A stretch of DNA of 64,000 bases, taken from an uncultured Saprospiraceae bacterium. Its GTDB lineage: Bacteria > Bacteroidota > Bacteroidia > Chitinophagales > Saprospiraceae. Both the position numbers and the translations under genes were made by a program. The stretch spans positions 17,511 through 81,510 of the forward strand of contig CAKZQC010000008.1 in assembly GCA_937139495.1 (NCBI GenBank). Direction: 5' to 3'. Within the stretch, counting starts at the first letter, position 1. The number at the start of each line of letters is the position of its first letter. The notes under the pieces were generated by a model. The model saw nothing but the letters and a program-made list of their open reading frames with translations. It was not told the origin of the DNA and did not search any database. Below, one piece after another: positions 17,195 through 26,425 of this stretch.

Positions 17195-19955
17195 ATTTAT
17201 TGATTACTAATTTTTGAGTTTTGATAACCTTATTGTCAGCACCTCTTAGCACTACAAAATAAGTACCACTAGCCCATTGATTGATGGCTATTTCCAGACT
17301 TCCTTTGCCGTTCAAACCTTCTTTGGTATAAACCATTTTGCCTGAAACATCTAAGATGCTAATACCTACTTTATTTTGATTGGTTTCGTAAGTAGCTTGC
17401 ACCAAGCTAGAAGCTGGGTTCGGGTTGACTTGGAAGAAACGAACAGAAGGCGTATTGTCAGGTGCAATCGTTCTGATAGCTGCAGCAGACTGCAATCTAG
17501 TAGTTCTGGTACTCAAGATAGTATCGGTACATTCTTGTATTGTGAAACTAGCCGCACAAGATTGGTAACAACCAACCGTATCTCTTACATTGACAACATA
17601 CTGTCCAGCAGCAATGTTATTGAATGCAAGTGTGTTGTTGAATGTTGTGTTAGAAACAGTGGTTCCAGTCGTAAAGTTAGCAATACTAACAATGTAAGCT
17701 GGTGTTCCGCCTGTGATAGACAAAGCTGCAGCTCCATCACCCAAAGACTGGCAAGATTCGTCTGTAGTAGATACAATGCTCACGTTGATTGGGTCTGGCT
17801 CTGTTACAGTAGTCGTTACGATTACTTCGCAACCATTCGCATCTGTAATAGTAGCCGTATAAGTTCCTGCACAAAGGTTGGTAATAGTTGGCATTGTTCC
17901 GCCATTCGACCAGCTGATAGCTGCTGTTGTAGTATTGCCTGTAATGGCAACACTAGCAGTACCGTCACAATCACCGCTACAAGTAACGTTGTTGGCAGTA
18001 GCAGTAGCTGCAAAACCCAATACGCCATCAATAACAATGGTCGTATCGTACAAGCAGTAGCGAGTATCACACACACTGAAGGTGTAAGTACCAGCCGCCA
18101 AACCTGTAAACGTAGGACTGCTTTGAGATTGTCCATTGACATAATACAAGAAATTGCCATCACCACCTGTAGCAGCTAAGGTAATGCTGCCATTGGCTTG
18201 TCCGCAAGTGGCACTATTGCTATTTACTACTGTAATTTGTATTGGGTTAGGCTCACCTACTGTCGCTGTTATGATTTCGCTACATCCATTAGCGTCCATT
18301 ACTACTACGGCATAAGTGCCTGCTGTCAAGCTAACAAAAGTTTCGTTTTGCTGAAAGCTAGTTCCATCTATAGAATATAAATAAGGAGCTGTACCACCAT
18401 TTGCATTGACGATTATCGTTCCGTCATTATTTGTATTGTTTGCTGTATTAATACTATTGGTTGGGCAAGATACATCTGTAGCAGTAGCGACTACTACTAG
18501 AGGGCTCACATTGCCAGCTATATCAAAGTTGGTTCCTGAACAGTCTGGCGTACAACCATTGGCATCTGATACCAATACGCCATAATTACCTGCAGTCAAG
18601 TCATAAAACACCCCATTGGTACTCGTAAAAAATTGATTGGTCGTCCAGTTGACTACCTGATACGTGTAAGGAGCGGTACCATTGGTTGCTACTATGGTAG
18701 CAGTACCATCATTGTTGGTACACATCAAGTCTGTAGTCGAAGCGACAGCTACTGCCACTGCACAAGGTGGATTCACTACGATTGGCGCTTCTACTTCTAT
18801 GGTATAAGTGTAAGTATTTTGTCCTACTATTGGACAATAATCATCGGCTACATTGACAGTAAATGTGTGTACACCAACATCATTGGCAGTAGGTGTCCAG
18901 CAGAATGTTCCGATAGCAAATGGTGTACCTGCACTCGTAAATATTGCTCCTGCTATCGCTGCATTCCAATTCAATGTAGTTGTTTGATTGACATCTATGT
19001 CGTTAGAAAACACATCAAAACACAATGGCGTACCTGCTACAGCAACGGCACTAAAATCAGTTGTGTTATTAACACCGCTCAATGTAGGAACATTGTTGGA
19101 ACAAGCGACAGAAGTGAACTGTATATCACGTACAATCGTACCAACTAAAGCACCGTTTCTGTACTCCTCAACCAAGACGCAAAGTACTCCTACTTGTTCT
19201 ACACTTGGCGTGAAAGTAATCGCTCCTGTGCTGGCATCTATATTGACACCATTGGTAGTAACCAATGGATTGGCAGCAGAAAAACCTGCACCGTAAGTAA
19301 CTGGTGAATTGGTAGCAGAATAGCATGAGGTTAATGAATAAACCAAATCATCTCCATCAGCATCGGTAGCGCCATGATTGTAAAAAACAGGCTGTCCAAC
19401 ACAACCAAAAGGTACTGGTTTGTTGGTGAATATAGGCGATTGGTTAGCTACTGCCATATTCCCAATTGTCGCTTCTACATAAAGCTGCTCACTCAATGGA
19501 TTGGTCAAAGTGGTAATCGCTCCGTTTCTACAGCATTGTCTAAAGCTTAATATCAAGTCACTGCAATTAGGCGTAGCGGCAACAGTCAATAGCCCTGTAT
19601 AAGTATATTCTTCTATACCGAAAATGCCGTTTCCACCATTGCAAGCAGTACCGACAATACCAGGGCAAGAAGGTGTAATTTCAACCATGTTTGTTTGGGT
19701 CAACTGTACACTACCTGAAGCACAGGTATTCATCCAGTTGACAGTAGGGGTTGTTGGGGCATTAACCCCGTTACAATCTCTATAAAAAGTAAGCGTCACT
19801 TCGTATTGATTAGCAACATTAGTGGACTTATATGTCAAATCCAAACCCATGGAGTGGGTTGCGTGGGCTTGCTGTGGTGCCAAAAAGCAAAGCACAACTA
19901 GTACACTAGCGGCAAAACGCAACCATTGTGTTGTTGAAGATAGAAAACTCATCAT
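17193..19955 (-). CDS. T9SS-exported surface protein with SprB-like repeats
   Basis: The 920-residue protein has an N-terminal signal peptide (about 1-32, ending QAHA). A region of about 360 residues follows with TDADGDDLVYSLTS and PSVEQVGV (cadherin/Ig-like pieces common in large Bacteroidota surface proteins). Next come four to five SprB-type repeats of about 75-90 residues, each with TLDVSC/ATDVSCP, NDGT, GGTAPY and LTAGTYxVxVxDANGC features. A type A T9SS sorting domain closes the protein (about 840-920: VNPNPASS, ISILDVSGKMVY, SGTYFVVLRG). In Flavobacterium, SprB repeats occur in gliding and surface adhesins. Here the role is probably adhesion, motility or matrix (inference). It is cysteine-rich for this class. 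Confidence 0.85.
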   Translation of the reverse strand: MMSFLSSTTQWLRFAASVLVVLCFLAPQQAHATHSMGLDLTYKSTNVANQYEVTLTFYRDCNGVNAPTTPTVNWMNTCASGSVQLTQTNMVEITPSCPGIVGTACNGGNGIFGIEEYTYTGLLTVAATPNCSDLILSFRQCCRNGAITTLTNPLSEQLYVEATIGNMAVANQSPIFTNKPVPFGCVGQPVFYNHGATDADGDDLVYSLTSCYSATNSPVTYGAGFSAANPLVTTNGVNIDASTGAITFTPSVEQVGVLCVLVEEYRNGALVGTIVRDIQFTSVACSNNVPTLSGVNNTTDFSAVAVAGTPLCFDVFSNDIDVNQTTTLNWNAAIAGAIFTSAGTPFAIGTFCWTPTANDVGVHTFTVNVADDYCPIVGQNTYTYTIEVEAPIVVNPPCAVAVAVASTTDLMCTNNDGTATIVATNGTAPYTYQVVNWTTNQFFTSTNGVFYDLTAGNYGVLVSDANGCTPDCSGTNFDIAGNVSPLVVVATATDVSCPTNSINTANNTNNDGTIIVNANGGTAPYLYSIDGTSFQQNETFVSLTAGTYAVVVMDANGCSEIITATVGEPNPIQITVVNSNSATCGQANGSITLAATGGDGNFLYYVNGQSQSSPTFTGLAAGTYTFSVCDTRYCLYDTTIVIDGVLGFAATATANNVTCSGDCDGTASVAITGNTTTAAISWSNGGTMPTITNLCAGTYTATITDANGCEVIVTTTVTEPDPINVSIVSTTDESCQSLGDGAAALSITGGTPAYIVSIANFTTGTTVSNTTFNNTLAFNNIAAGQYVVNVRDTVGCYQSCAASFTIQECTDTILSTRTTRLQSAAAIRTIAPDNTPSVRFFQVNPNPASSLVQATYETNQNKVGISILDVSGKMVYTKEGLNGKGSLEIAINQWASGTYFVVLRGADNKVIKTQKLVINK

Positions 19956-20277
19956 CTGAATTAGTTTTTATTGGTAAAGTGTTAGAAAAAAGTAATTTGT
20001 AAGCCTAAATAAGGTCTATGCCTACTCTATTTTGTTAACGTTTAGTTAGTACTTATAGCTGCCTATTCAGTTTTTTATTTATCGTATATATTCTATCAAA
20101 GATAAACTTTTATTGTTAACAACAAAATATAAATTACTATAAATAGCTTGCTATCTAGCTTTTACACCATCGCAATTTTATTTATATACTGTTCTTATTT
20201 TAGACATACTCTAACAAACTAGTCCAAACCCATTACTTGCTCCCTCCAAAATATCTTAATAAAATATTAAAAAAAAT
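19956..20277. other. AT-rich gene-free stretch
   Basis: No reading frame with coding character is seen in these 322 bases. The part next to 19955 presumably carries the promoter of the SprB-repeat gene. TTTAGACATACTCTAA at 20199-20214 resembles the ends of the MITE-like element at 47360-47528, but no partner end is seen. Confidence 0.45.
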
Positions 20278-21048
20278 CTACCACAAAAACTGCCCATCTT
20301 CATAAATACACAACAATCTTTTGCGACTAATGTGCTGTTCTTTAGGATACCCAAAGGCATTATTGATATATATCGTGTTCCCTATGCCTACTTTTCGGTT
20401 GAGGTGACTGTGTCCATAAATGTGCATCGTAGATTCCAATTGCTGAATTTGTGGCAACAAGAGTTGTGTTCCCATCACGGGCAGCAATGCTTTGACAATA
20501 GCTGGCACTTGGGTTGGAAGAAGTGTTGCCGTAGGCAAAAAATGAGAAAAAGAAATAACTTGCTTTTTGGTGGTACGTAGAGAAGCTGCATTTTGGTCGA
20601 TCAACTTCGTGGTCAGCTCCTCCAATGACTCTTCCCATTGACAATATTTGAAATCTTGCCATGCTCGCTGAATCGTGCTACTTGGGCGACCAAAAGAGAA
20701 ATCGTACCAACTCTGCAAGGGTGTAATATAAAGCTCGTCGATGGTGAGAGCCGTTGTTAAAATTCCTTCTTGTTGTGCTAGGTGATAGAGTTGCTGCATT
20801 TTTTGCCAAGAGTAATCAATGTTGTCTTCTGGAGTAATCCACAGATCATGATTTCCAGCTACAAAAAGCACTTTTTTGAACTTGCGAACCAAGCTGCGAA
20901 ACAAGCTAATAACTTCTGTCAATTGGTGGCTAATATCTCCTGCTATTATTAGTATATCTGTCTGATAGTCAAGTGCCGAAAGCTGTTGAAAAAATTGCTT
21001 ATTTTGGCGATAATCAATGTGTAAATCCGATGTTACCCAAACCTTCAT
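20278..21048 (-). CDS. Calcineurin-like metallophosphoesterase
   Basis: The 256-residue protein has the metal-binding blocks of the family in order: SDLHID (7-12, Asp8/His10), IIAGDISH (Asp38), VAGNHDLW, FSHFLP and YGHSHLNRK. These ligate two metal ions, usually Mn or Fe. Substrate unknown; relatives hydrolyse phosphomonoesters, phosphodiesters or nucleotides. It has no signal peptide, so it acts in the cytoplasm. The TPR-like gene upstream ends 37 bases before it on the same strand, probably one operon. Confidence 0.85.
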   Translation of the reverse strand: MKVWVTSDLHIDYRQNKQFFQQLSALDYQTDILIIAGDISHQLTEVISLFRSLVRKFKKVLFVAGNHDLWITPEDNIDYSWQKMQQLYHLAQQEGILTTALTIDELYITPLQSWYDFSFGRPSSTIQRAWQDFKYCQWEESLEELTTKLIDQNAASLRTTKKQVISFSHFLPTATLLPTQVPAIVKALLPVMGTQLLLPQIQQLESTMHIYGHSHLNRKVGIGNTIYINNAFGYPKEQHISRKRLLCIYEDGQFLW

Positions 21049-21085
21049 AGTTAGTCATTTTTAGTTATGAGACAAGTCCAATACC

Positions 21086-21880
21086 TTATTGCATACGCTG
21101 CTTGCAGATAGTAGTGACCCACTCTATCAGCGTGCAGTTATCAGGCTGTTCTATCTCTTCCAATAGTTCAAAATCAACCACTTTATGTCTATTATTGTAT
21201 AATATCTGCCAAATGACCGCCGACTCATACAATTGCTTAGGCATATAGAACCAGTCGGTTTTGGTAATCTCTATTTCTTCGGTCTGCTCACAGTAGCGCT
21301 GCCAACCTGATTGATAGTTGGACACTTCATTCTGGACACCATAAGCGGCTAATAATAATTGCAAAAATAAATCACCATCTTCATCAATCATCGGAATCAT
21401 CAACTCTATTACAGTCGCAGATTCGCCCAATGCTAATGCAGCATAAGTAACAAATAATAAGCTTTTTGAATCCACAAAATAAGGCGTATCGTATATTACA
21501 TTTTCCTGCATTCGGCTCTTGTCCTCTAGCAGTTGTTGATTGTCAGGGTAAGCATCTAATAGCTTGTCAATAGCTTGAATAGCAGCGTAATACTTACCTG
21601 TTATTTCGTATAAATACATCAGTCCATAATAGGCTTCGTGATACGTTTCATCTAATTCAACTACTTGTTTGTAATAAATTTTGGCAATTCCATAGGCACT
21701 ATTTTCTTGATAGATTTCGGCTACAATCTGAAATAACTGGACCTGTTGTTCCTTGGTATGTAGTGCTGTTTGTTTAGACAAAGGCAGTAGTACCGTACTA
21801 AACCATGAGTAGCCCAAGGTATAAAGGGTCATTGTTTCGTGTGCTAAAATTTCGGATATGGTGGTTGGTATATTTTTCAT
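21086..21880 (-). CDS. TPR-like helical protein of unknown function
   Basis: The 264-residue soluble protein is predicted all-helical. Residues about 55-125 have tetratricopeptide spacing: IYQENSAYGIAKIYYKQVVE, then YHEAYYGLMYLYEITGKYYA, then LDAYPDNQQLLEDKS. It lacks a signal peptide. It starts the minus-strand pair with the phosphoesterase. Such proteins usually mediate protein contacts; no partner can be named. Confidence 0.65.
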   Translation of the reverse strand: MKNIPTTISEILAHETMTLYTLGYSWFSTVLLPLSKQTALHTKEQQVQLFQIVAEIYQENSAYGIAKIYYKQVVELDETYHEAYYGLMYLYEITGKYYAAIQAIDKLLDAYPDNQQLLEDKSRMQENVIYDTPYFVDSKSLLFVTYAALALGESATVIELMIPMIDEDGDLFLQLLLAAYGVQNEVSNYQSGWQRYCEQTEEIEITKTDWFYMPKQLYESAVIWQILYNNRHKVVDFELLEEIEQPDNCTLIEWVTTICKQRMQ

Positions 21881-21951
21881 AGCGGTAGAATAACTAAAAA
21901 TGTCCTATATTTAGGTATTATCCATCAAATAATACCGTTTAAGTTGTTGAA

Positions 21952-22004
21952 AGTAACGCTAACTTTCATTCTTTTCCCAAAAATGACGCTAGCTAAAAAG
22001 TGTA
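21952..22004. repeat. Dispersed repeat, copy 2
   Basis: The second copy of the ~50-base repeat at 7322-7374, here beginning AACGCTAACTTTCATTCT. It overlaps possible upstream TTG/ATG starts of the thioesterase gene (21944, 21983). This argues that coding begins downstream of it. Confidence 0.5.
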
Positions 22005-22039
22005 CGGTTTTATATTTCAAATTTACAAAAAAATATATC

Positions 22040-22468
22040 GTGTTAGACAAAACGACTAAAGCTTACCAGATTGCACAAGAAAAAATGCTTGAACAAGATG
22101 CTTTTAGCCAATGGCTAGGTATAGAAATCATAGCTATTGGACAAGGTGCCACTACGCTCCAGCTAACCATACGTGCTGACATGACCAATGGTTTTGGTAT
22201 TGCCCATGGTGGCATCGCTTATGCCTTGGCGGATAGTGCCTTGGCTTTTGCCTCCAACGCACACGGTCGGCACAGCGTGTCGGTCGATACTTCTATTGCT
22301 CATCTGCAAGTAGCCAAGGTTGGCGATACACTACAAGCCGTAACAGAAGAAGAGAGTTTGAGTCATAAAATGGGTGTTTATCGGGTCGTTATTCGCAATC
22401 AAAAACAAGAAAAAATAGCCGTATTCAAAGGTATTGTATATAGAAGCAGCCAAGAATGGCAAGTATAG
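22040..22468 (+). CDS. PaaI-like hotdog thioesterase
   Basis: The protein is a single hotdog-fold domain with the PaaI pattern: MLEQDAFSQWLGIEI at the start, NGFGIAHGGIAYALADSALA around the active site, then SVDTSIAHLQVAKVGDTL. Such enzymes hydrolyse acyl-CoA thioesters, in PaaI mainly hydroxyphenylacetyl-CoA. No paa genes are nearby, so the substrate is open. The frame is open up to a TTG at 21944 and an ATG at 21983. Both fall in a dispersed repeat and would add residues unlike the family, so I favour the GTG at 22040 (142 residues). The start is uncertain. Confidence 0.8.
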   Translation: MLDKTTKAYQIAQEKMLEQDAFSQWLGIEIIAIGQGATTLQLTIRADMTNGFGIAHGGIAYALADSALAFASNAHGRHSVSVDTSIAHLQVAKVGDTLQAVTEEESLSHKMGVYRVVIRNQKQEKIAVFKGIVYRSSQEWQV

Positions 22469-22490
22469 CTTAGTTGTTTGTTGTCATACA

Positions 22491-22531
22491 AAAAAAAGCT
22501 AGCTGCTCTCCTATTGGAAAGCAGCTAGCTA
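22491..22531 (-). terminator. Terminator between the thioesterase and T9SS genes
   Basis: AGCTAGCTGCT (22498-22508) pairs with AGCAGCTAGCT (22520-22530). On the minus strand the hairpin is followed by a run of at least seven T, ending the gene at 22576-24735. It may also stop the thioesterase transcript. Confidence 0.8.
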
Positions 22532-22575
22532 TATAATATATAAGTAGTTATCCTAAAATCAATCAGAATACTATC

Positions 22576-24735
22576 TTATTTCTTAACGAATTTTGAAGTA
22601 GTTTCTTTTTTGTCTGTCTTAGCAGTAACAAAGTACACACCAGCAGGCAATACAGATACATCAATTGTGCGAGCAGCAACAGTTACGTTGTTCTGAGTAG
22701 CCATTGTCAACACACGACCAGCAATATCAGTCACTACATAAGTAACATTAGCTGCTTCGTCTAGTTCCAAATTAACATTCAATACATCGTTAGCAGGATT
22801 AGGGAAAACCGATAGGTTCATTCCTTCGTCAGTATAGATTACATCTGCAACAGAAGTAACAGTATCTACACCACCTACATAAAGACCGATAGAAGGAATA
22901 TCACTAGCACCAAAACCAATTGGGTTCCAGTCACCAGAACCTGCTCCATCTATAACTTTGACAGGAGAAATACTAGGTACAGTCCCTGCTCCATCAAATG
23001 CCAAATTAAGTGAATAGTTGATATCATCTCTAGCAATCCAGATACCAGTTTCTGCACTGACTGAACTTGGACCTCCAAAAGCACTTGGGTCTTGATGTAT
23101 AGTTACCAAATAGTAGCCATTATCTACAAAAGGAGCAACTGACACACCAGTGGTAGCATCTACTAAATTATTTGCAGTACCTAACGCATATTCACCCACT
23201 TGATGAGTCGTACCCAAGCCATCCGCAGTATAGATACCTAATGCTACTTGAGTTAACTCAGCACCAGCAACATCCAAAAAGCCATCATTATCAGCATCTA
23301 CCCAGTTATAAATATCTATGGACAATGTCTGAGAAGAAACACCAGAATAATCAGAAGGAAGATAATAACGGAAATCAACAGAATCAATGGTTACATTATT
23401 TGTAGCACCTTTTGCAAAGTAGAACATAGAACCATATTCAAATTCTGAAACAGTAGCTTCTATTGGGAAGGTAGCGTTAGCAGCTAAAGGCTCTCCATTA
23501 ACATTCAAATTCACCTTCGACAAGTAATTACGTTTTACAGTTCCTGAATTAGTAATTGAAAAGCTATGTCTGGTAGTGTCATTAACAGGATTAGCATCAA
23601 CACCATCAAATTTTGCCCAATAAGTTACTTCATAAGTACCTGAACGTCTAGCTGGATCAAACAAGAAATTGATATTATCCAAAGTCTCAAATTGAATATC
23701 TGAATTAGACGCACCAGCATGCAATGTAGTATCTTGATACATCAATGAATCACTATATACATTAGGTGTTCTAACGTTAGTGATTGGGTGTATGTAATCA
23801 ATCTGCATATACAATCTAGGATTCAAAGTCATCAATAGATCTTTAGCACCTTTATTTTCCAAAGCAGCACCAAACATCCATTCTCTCAAGTCTGTAGGAT
23901 CAATTTTAGAAATTGGAATATGGCGGTTAGTTCCTACTTTAGCATCAGTAAAAGCACCTCCTAATGTACCATCGTTAGGATCTGCTTTACGAATAGCCAA
24001 GTCATAATCTGCTGCCGTGGCAATAGTAATATCATCAGCAATAAACACATAGTACTCTCCTTCAAAAACAAAGCGGATACGACATTGTGACAATGATCCT
24101 CCTGCTAACCCTGTTATTGTAAAAAACGGTGCTGCGACACGTCCTTCTTCTACCTGATTAGGTCCAGCAGGTAAAATTGTAGAAGCATCTACATCTGTCC
24201 ATGATACACCGTTGTTGGTTGACATAGATACTGTAACATTTGCATTCAAGTTCCTCCAATAGCCATTAAATTGAACTACTAAAGCGGAATCTGCATAACC
24301 AGTCAAATCAATCAAAGGTGAAATTAATTCCCCACGGTGCGTAGATGGAGAAGTACCTGCACCATTGGTAGTTGTCCCACCATTGTCCAAAAAGTCACTA
24401 TCGAACATAGCTGTTCCATTTGCGGCAGAGTTGTTCGCTGGTACCGTAATATTAGCTCTTGTATAACCTCCTTGAGATGCTCCAGTTGATCTTATCCAGT
24501 AAGCATTACCAGGTAGGTTACTACCACCATCATCATTGATAGATACTGCAGTCCATGCTGTATCGCTATAAGTTGCAGTAGTTTGTTGTATAAACGGCTC
24601 TTGAAATTCAGCGTGCTTGATACTAGCAGTATTGCTAGAACCAACCCCCCAAATCGCAGTCTGTGCATCAGCTCCTGCTGCAGACAGGATCGCTAGCGCC
24701 AATGCAGACGATTTTAATAGATTAGTTTTAATCAT
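22576..24735 (-). CDS. Secreted protein with T9SS type A sorting domain
   Basis: The 719-residue protein has a signal peptide (about 1-24, ending GADAQ). The N-terminal third (about 90-240) looks like a MAM/jelly-roll-type beta-sandwich (STHRGELISPLIDLTGYADS, WTDVDAST, RFVFEGEYYVFIADDI). The middle is beta-rich with unknown domains. Residues about 640-719 form the sorting domain: LSVFPNPANDVLNV, VTDIAGRVL and LPAGVYFVTAKT, ending in lysines. The cargo crosses the outer membrane through the T9SS and is usually anchored at the surface or released. No catalytic motif is visible. Confidence 0.85.
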   Translation of the reverse strand: MIKTNLLKSSALALAILSAAGADAQTAIWGVGSSNTASIKHAEFQEPFIQQTTATYSDTAWTAVSINDDGGSNLPGNAYWIRSTGASQGGYTRANITVPANNSAANGTAMFDSDFLDNGGTTTNGAGTSPSTHRGELISPLIDLTGYADSALVVQFNGYWRNLNANVTVSMSTNNGVSWTDVDASTILPAGPNQVEEGRVAAPFFTITGLAGGSLSQCRIRFVFEGEYYVFIADDITIATAADYDLAIRKADPNDGTLGGAFTDAKVGTNRHIPISKIDPTDLREWMFGAALENKGAKDLLMTLNPRLYMQIDYIHPITNVRTPNVYSDSLMYQDTTLHAGASNSDIQFETLDNINFLFDPARRSGTYEVTYWAKFDGVDANPVNDTTRHSFSITNSGTVKRNYLSKVNLNVNGEPLAANATFPIEATVSEFEYGSMFYFAKGATNNVTIDSVDFRYYLPSDYSGVSSQTLSIDIYNWVDADNDGFLDVAGAELTQVALGIYTADGLGTTHQVGEYALGTANNLVDATTGVSVAPFVDNGYYLVTIHQDPSAFGGPSSVSAETGIWIARDDINYSLNLAFDGAGTVPSISPVKVIDGAGSGDWNPIGFGASDIPSIGLYVGGVDTVTSVADVIYTDEGMNLSVFPNPANDVLNVNLELDEAANVTYVVTDIAGRVLTMATQNNVTVAARTIDVSVLPAGVYFVTAKTDKKETTSKFVKK

Positions 24736-24909
24736 AATTAAGTTTGTATTTAAGTAATAATAAAAAATTAAATTTTATACATAATCATCTAGACGGGTAT
24801 CTTAGATGGTTATGGTTCAAGATTCAAAAATAAAGTTTTTTTTCGTTTCTATTAACATTTCTTGGCTTTATTTGTACCAATCATGTAATTTTAAGACAAA
24901 AAAAAGACA

Positions 24910-25893
24910 TTATCCATTGGTTAGTCTCTGTTGATACTCGTCGAATAGTTGAATCTTGTTAACAGGAACAACCCCAACTTGTTCACAGACTTGCCCGCCA
25001 GCTATATTTGCTAGTTTCACAATCTGCTCCATCGAGCGCCCTGCTGCTAGTCCAAGTGCGACAACACTGACGACCGTATCCCCTGCTCCACAGACATCAG
25101 CTATGGCTCTTTTTTGGGTAGGAATCCACTTAGATTGATTCGGCTGGTATAGATACATACCTTCTGCACCAAGAGTAATTAAAATAGTTTCTGCGGCGAT
25201 TTTTTTCGCCAATTGTTGGGCTACTGCGTGGAGTGTATCAGCAGTAATAACAGTGGGGGGCATTTTCAATGCTTCTGTTACTTCTTTCCAGTTGGGTTTG
25301 AACAGGGTAGTTTTTTGGTATTGCCAAAAATTATTTTGCTTAGGGTCCACCAAGGTAGGAATCTTATTATTTATAGCAATTTTTATACCATCTGTTATTA
25401 TTTCCTTAACTAATACACCTTTGTTGTAGTCTTGGAAGATAATAGCGTCAATAGAGTCGTTTTTAACTATTTTTTTTAGATTTTTTATAATCTGCTGCTG
25501 TTGTCCCTTGCTCAGTTCATGATATTTCTCTCTATCATATCGCAGCAGTTGTTGATGGCGTGCCATCACTCTTGTCTTGCAAGTGGTTTGCAATTGCTCG
25601 CCCACTACAATGTAATCGGTTGCTATATTTTCAGCTATCAACTCGTTCAACAATTGCTCTCCGAAGGTATCGTTCCCGACGGTTCCTATCAAATAAGGAG
25701 TCGCTCCCATTGCTTTGAGATTGAGTGCTACATTGGCAGCACCACCCAGCCGAAAAGACTCTTCTTGATGCAGGACAACGGGCACGGGTGCTTCGGGCGA
25801 TATTCGATGTACCTCGCCCATCAGATAATGGTCAATAATCAAATCGCCAATGATGACAATATTTAATCCTTCAAAATCAGTCCCCCAATCCAT
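24910..25893 (-). CDS. D-glycero-D-manno-heptose-7-phosphate kinase domain protein (PfkB family)
   Basis: The 327-residue ribokinase/PfkB-type sugar kinase matches the N-terminal half of HldE/RfaE: IIGDLIIDHYLMG with RISPEAPVPVV, then FRLGGAANVALNL, and the anion-hole DVCGAGDT (267-274) with catalytic Asp272. HldE kinase phosphorylates heptose-7-phosphate at C1 on the path to ADP-heptose for LPS core. The nucleotidyltransferase half is missing, as in organisms that split hldA and hldC. The partner is not in the window. The next gene on the strand starts 25 bases upstream, so it may be the last gene of an operon with sdaA. Confidence 0.85.
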   Translation of the reverse strand: MDWGTDFEGLNIVIIGDLIIDHYLMGEVHRISPEAPVPVVLHQEESFRLGGAANVALNLKAMGATPYLIGTVGNDTFGEQLLNELIAENIATDYIVVGEQLQTTCKTRVMARHQQLLRYDREKYHELSKGQQQQIIKNLKKIVKNDSIDAIIFQDYNKGVLVKEIITDGIKIAINNKIPTLVDPKQNNFWQYQKTTLFKPNWKEVTEALKMPPTVITADTLHAVAQQLAKKIAAETILITLGAEGMYLYQPNQSKWIPTQKRAIADVCGAGDTVVSVVALGLAAGRSMEQIVKLANIAGGQVCEQVGVVPVNKIQLFDEYQQRLTNG

Positions 25894-25917
25894 ACTCCTA
25901 CTTTATCCAATATTCTA

Positions 25918-26421
25918 CTATAAAAATGACCTTCCTGTTATATCTCGATACACAATACTACTCACCACAAAAATCAAAAATAATAACATAATAACTAGCA
26001 TTGCTAAAATAGTCCTCAAAAAAGCAACCTGCTTATCATTTCCTTTTCGATAAGGTACAATAGTAGCCATCGTTCCTTTATTTAATTTCCGATAGGACAA
26101 AATGGATTGCCACCAAAGAAACAACCCTATTGTGCCTAATATCATCAAAATTGACATAGTTGTCAGGGCTATGAGCGTATCCCACCTACGAGTAGCCGCG
26201 TTCATAAAATACTCCCAACCATTGCTACGACGAAGGATTTCTACAAAAAAGACGTACCCTCCCAATAGCCAACAAACTAAACCTCCTAAGCTAGCTACCA
26301 AACACAAAATTAATTGTATGGTATTGGTTTGTTCTATGTAGCCCTGAACCTTCTCAGGAAGTTGGGTTGCTCGATTGACCCATTCACCATCTAATATTAA
26401 TTCTTGTTCTTGCAATCCCAT
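25918..26421 (-). CDS. Small membrane protein of unknown function
   Basis: The 167-residue protein has about three hydrophobic helices: around 33-60 (LILCLVASLGGLVCWLLGGY), around 85-110 (TIGLFLWW), and at the C-terminus (LAMLVIMLLFLIFVVSSIVY). The frame is open to a GTG-type start inside sdaA, but the ATG at 26421, four bases after the sdaA stop, gives a better start (MGLQEQELILDGEW). It is probably translationally coupled to sdaA. The family is not recognised. Confidence 0.7.
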   Translation of the reverse strand: MGLQEQELILDGEWVNRATQLPEKVQGYIEQTNTIQLILCLVASLGGLVCWLLGGYVFFVEILRRSNGWEYFMNAATRRWDTLIALTTMSILMILGTIGLFLWWQSILSYRKLNKGTMATIVPYRKGNDKQVAFLRTILAMLVIMLLFLIFVVSSIVYRDITGRSFL

Positions 26422-26425
26422 TCGT

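Noticed and set aside
17376..18179. Long plus-strand frame opposite the SprB-repeat gene
   Set aside because: It mirrors the repetitive composition of the minus-strand gene, is Ser/Arg/Cys-rich without domain logic, and lies wholly within a better supported CDS.
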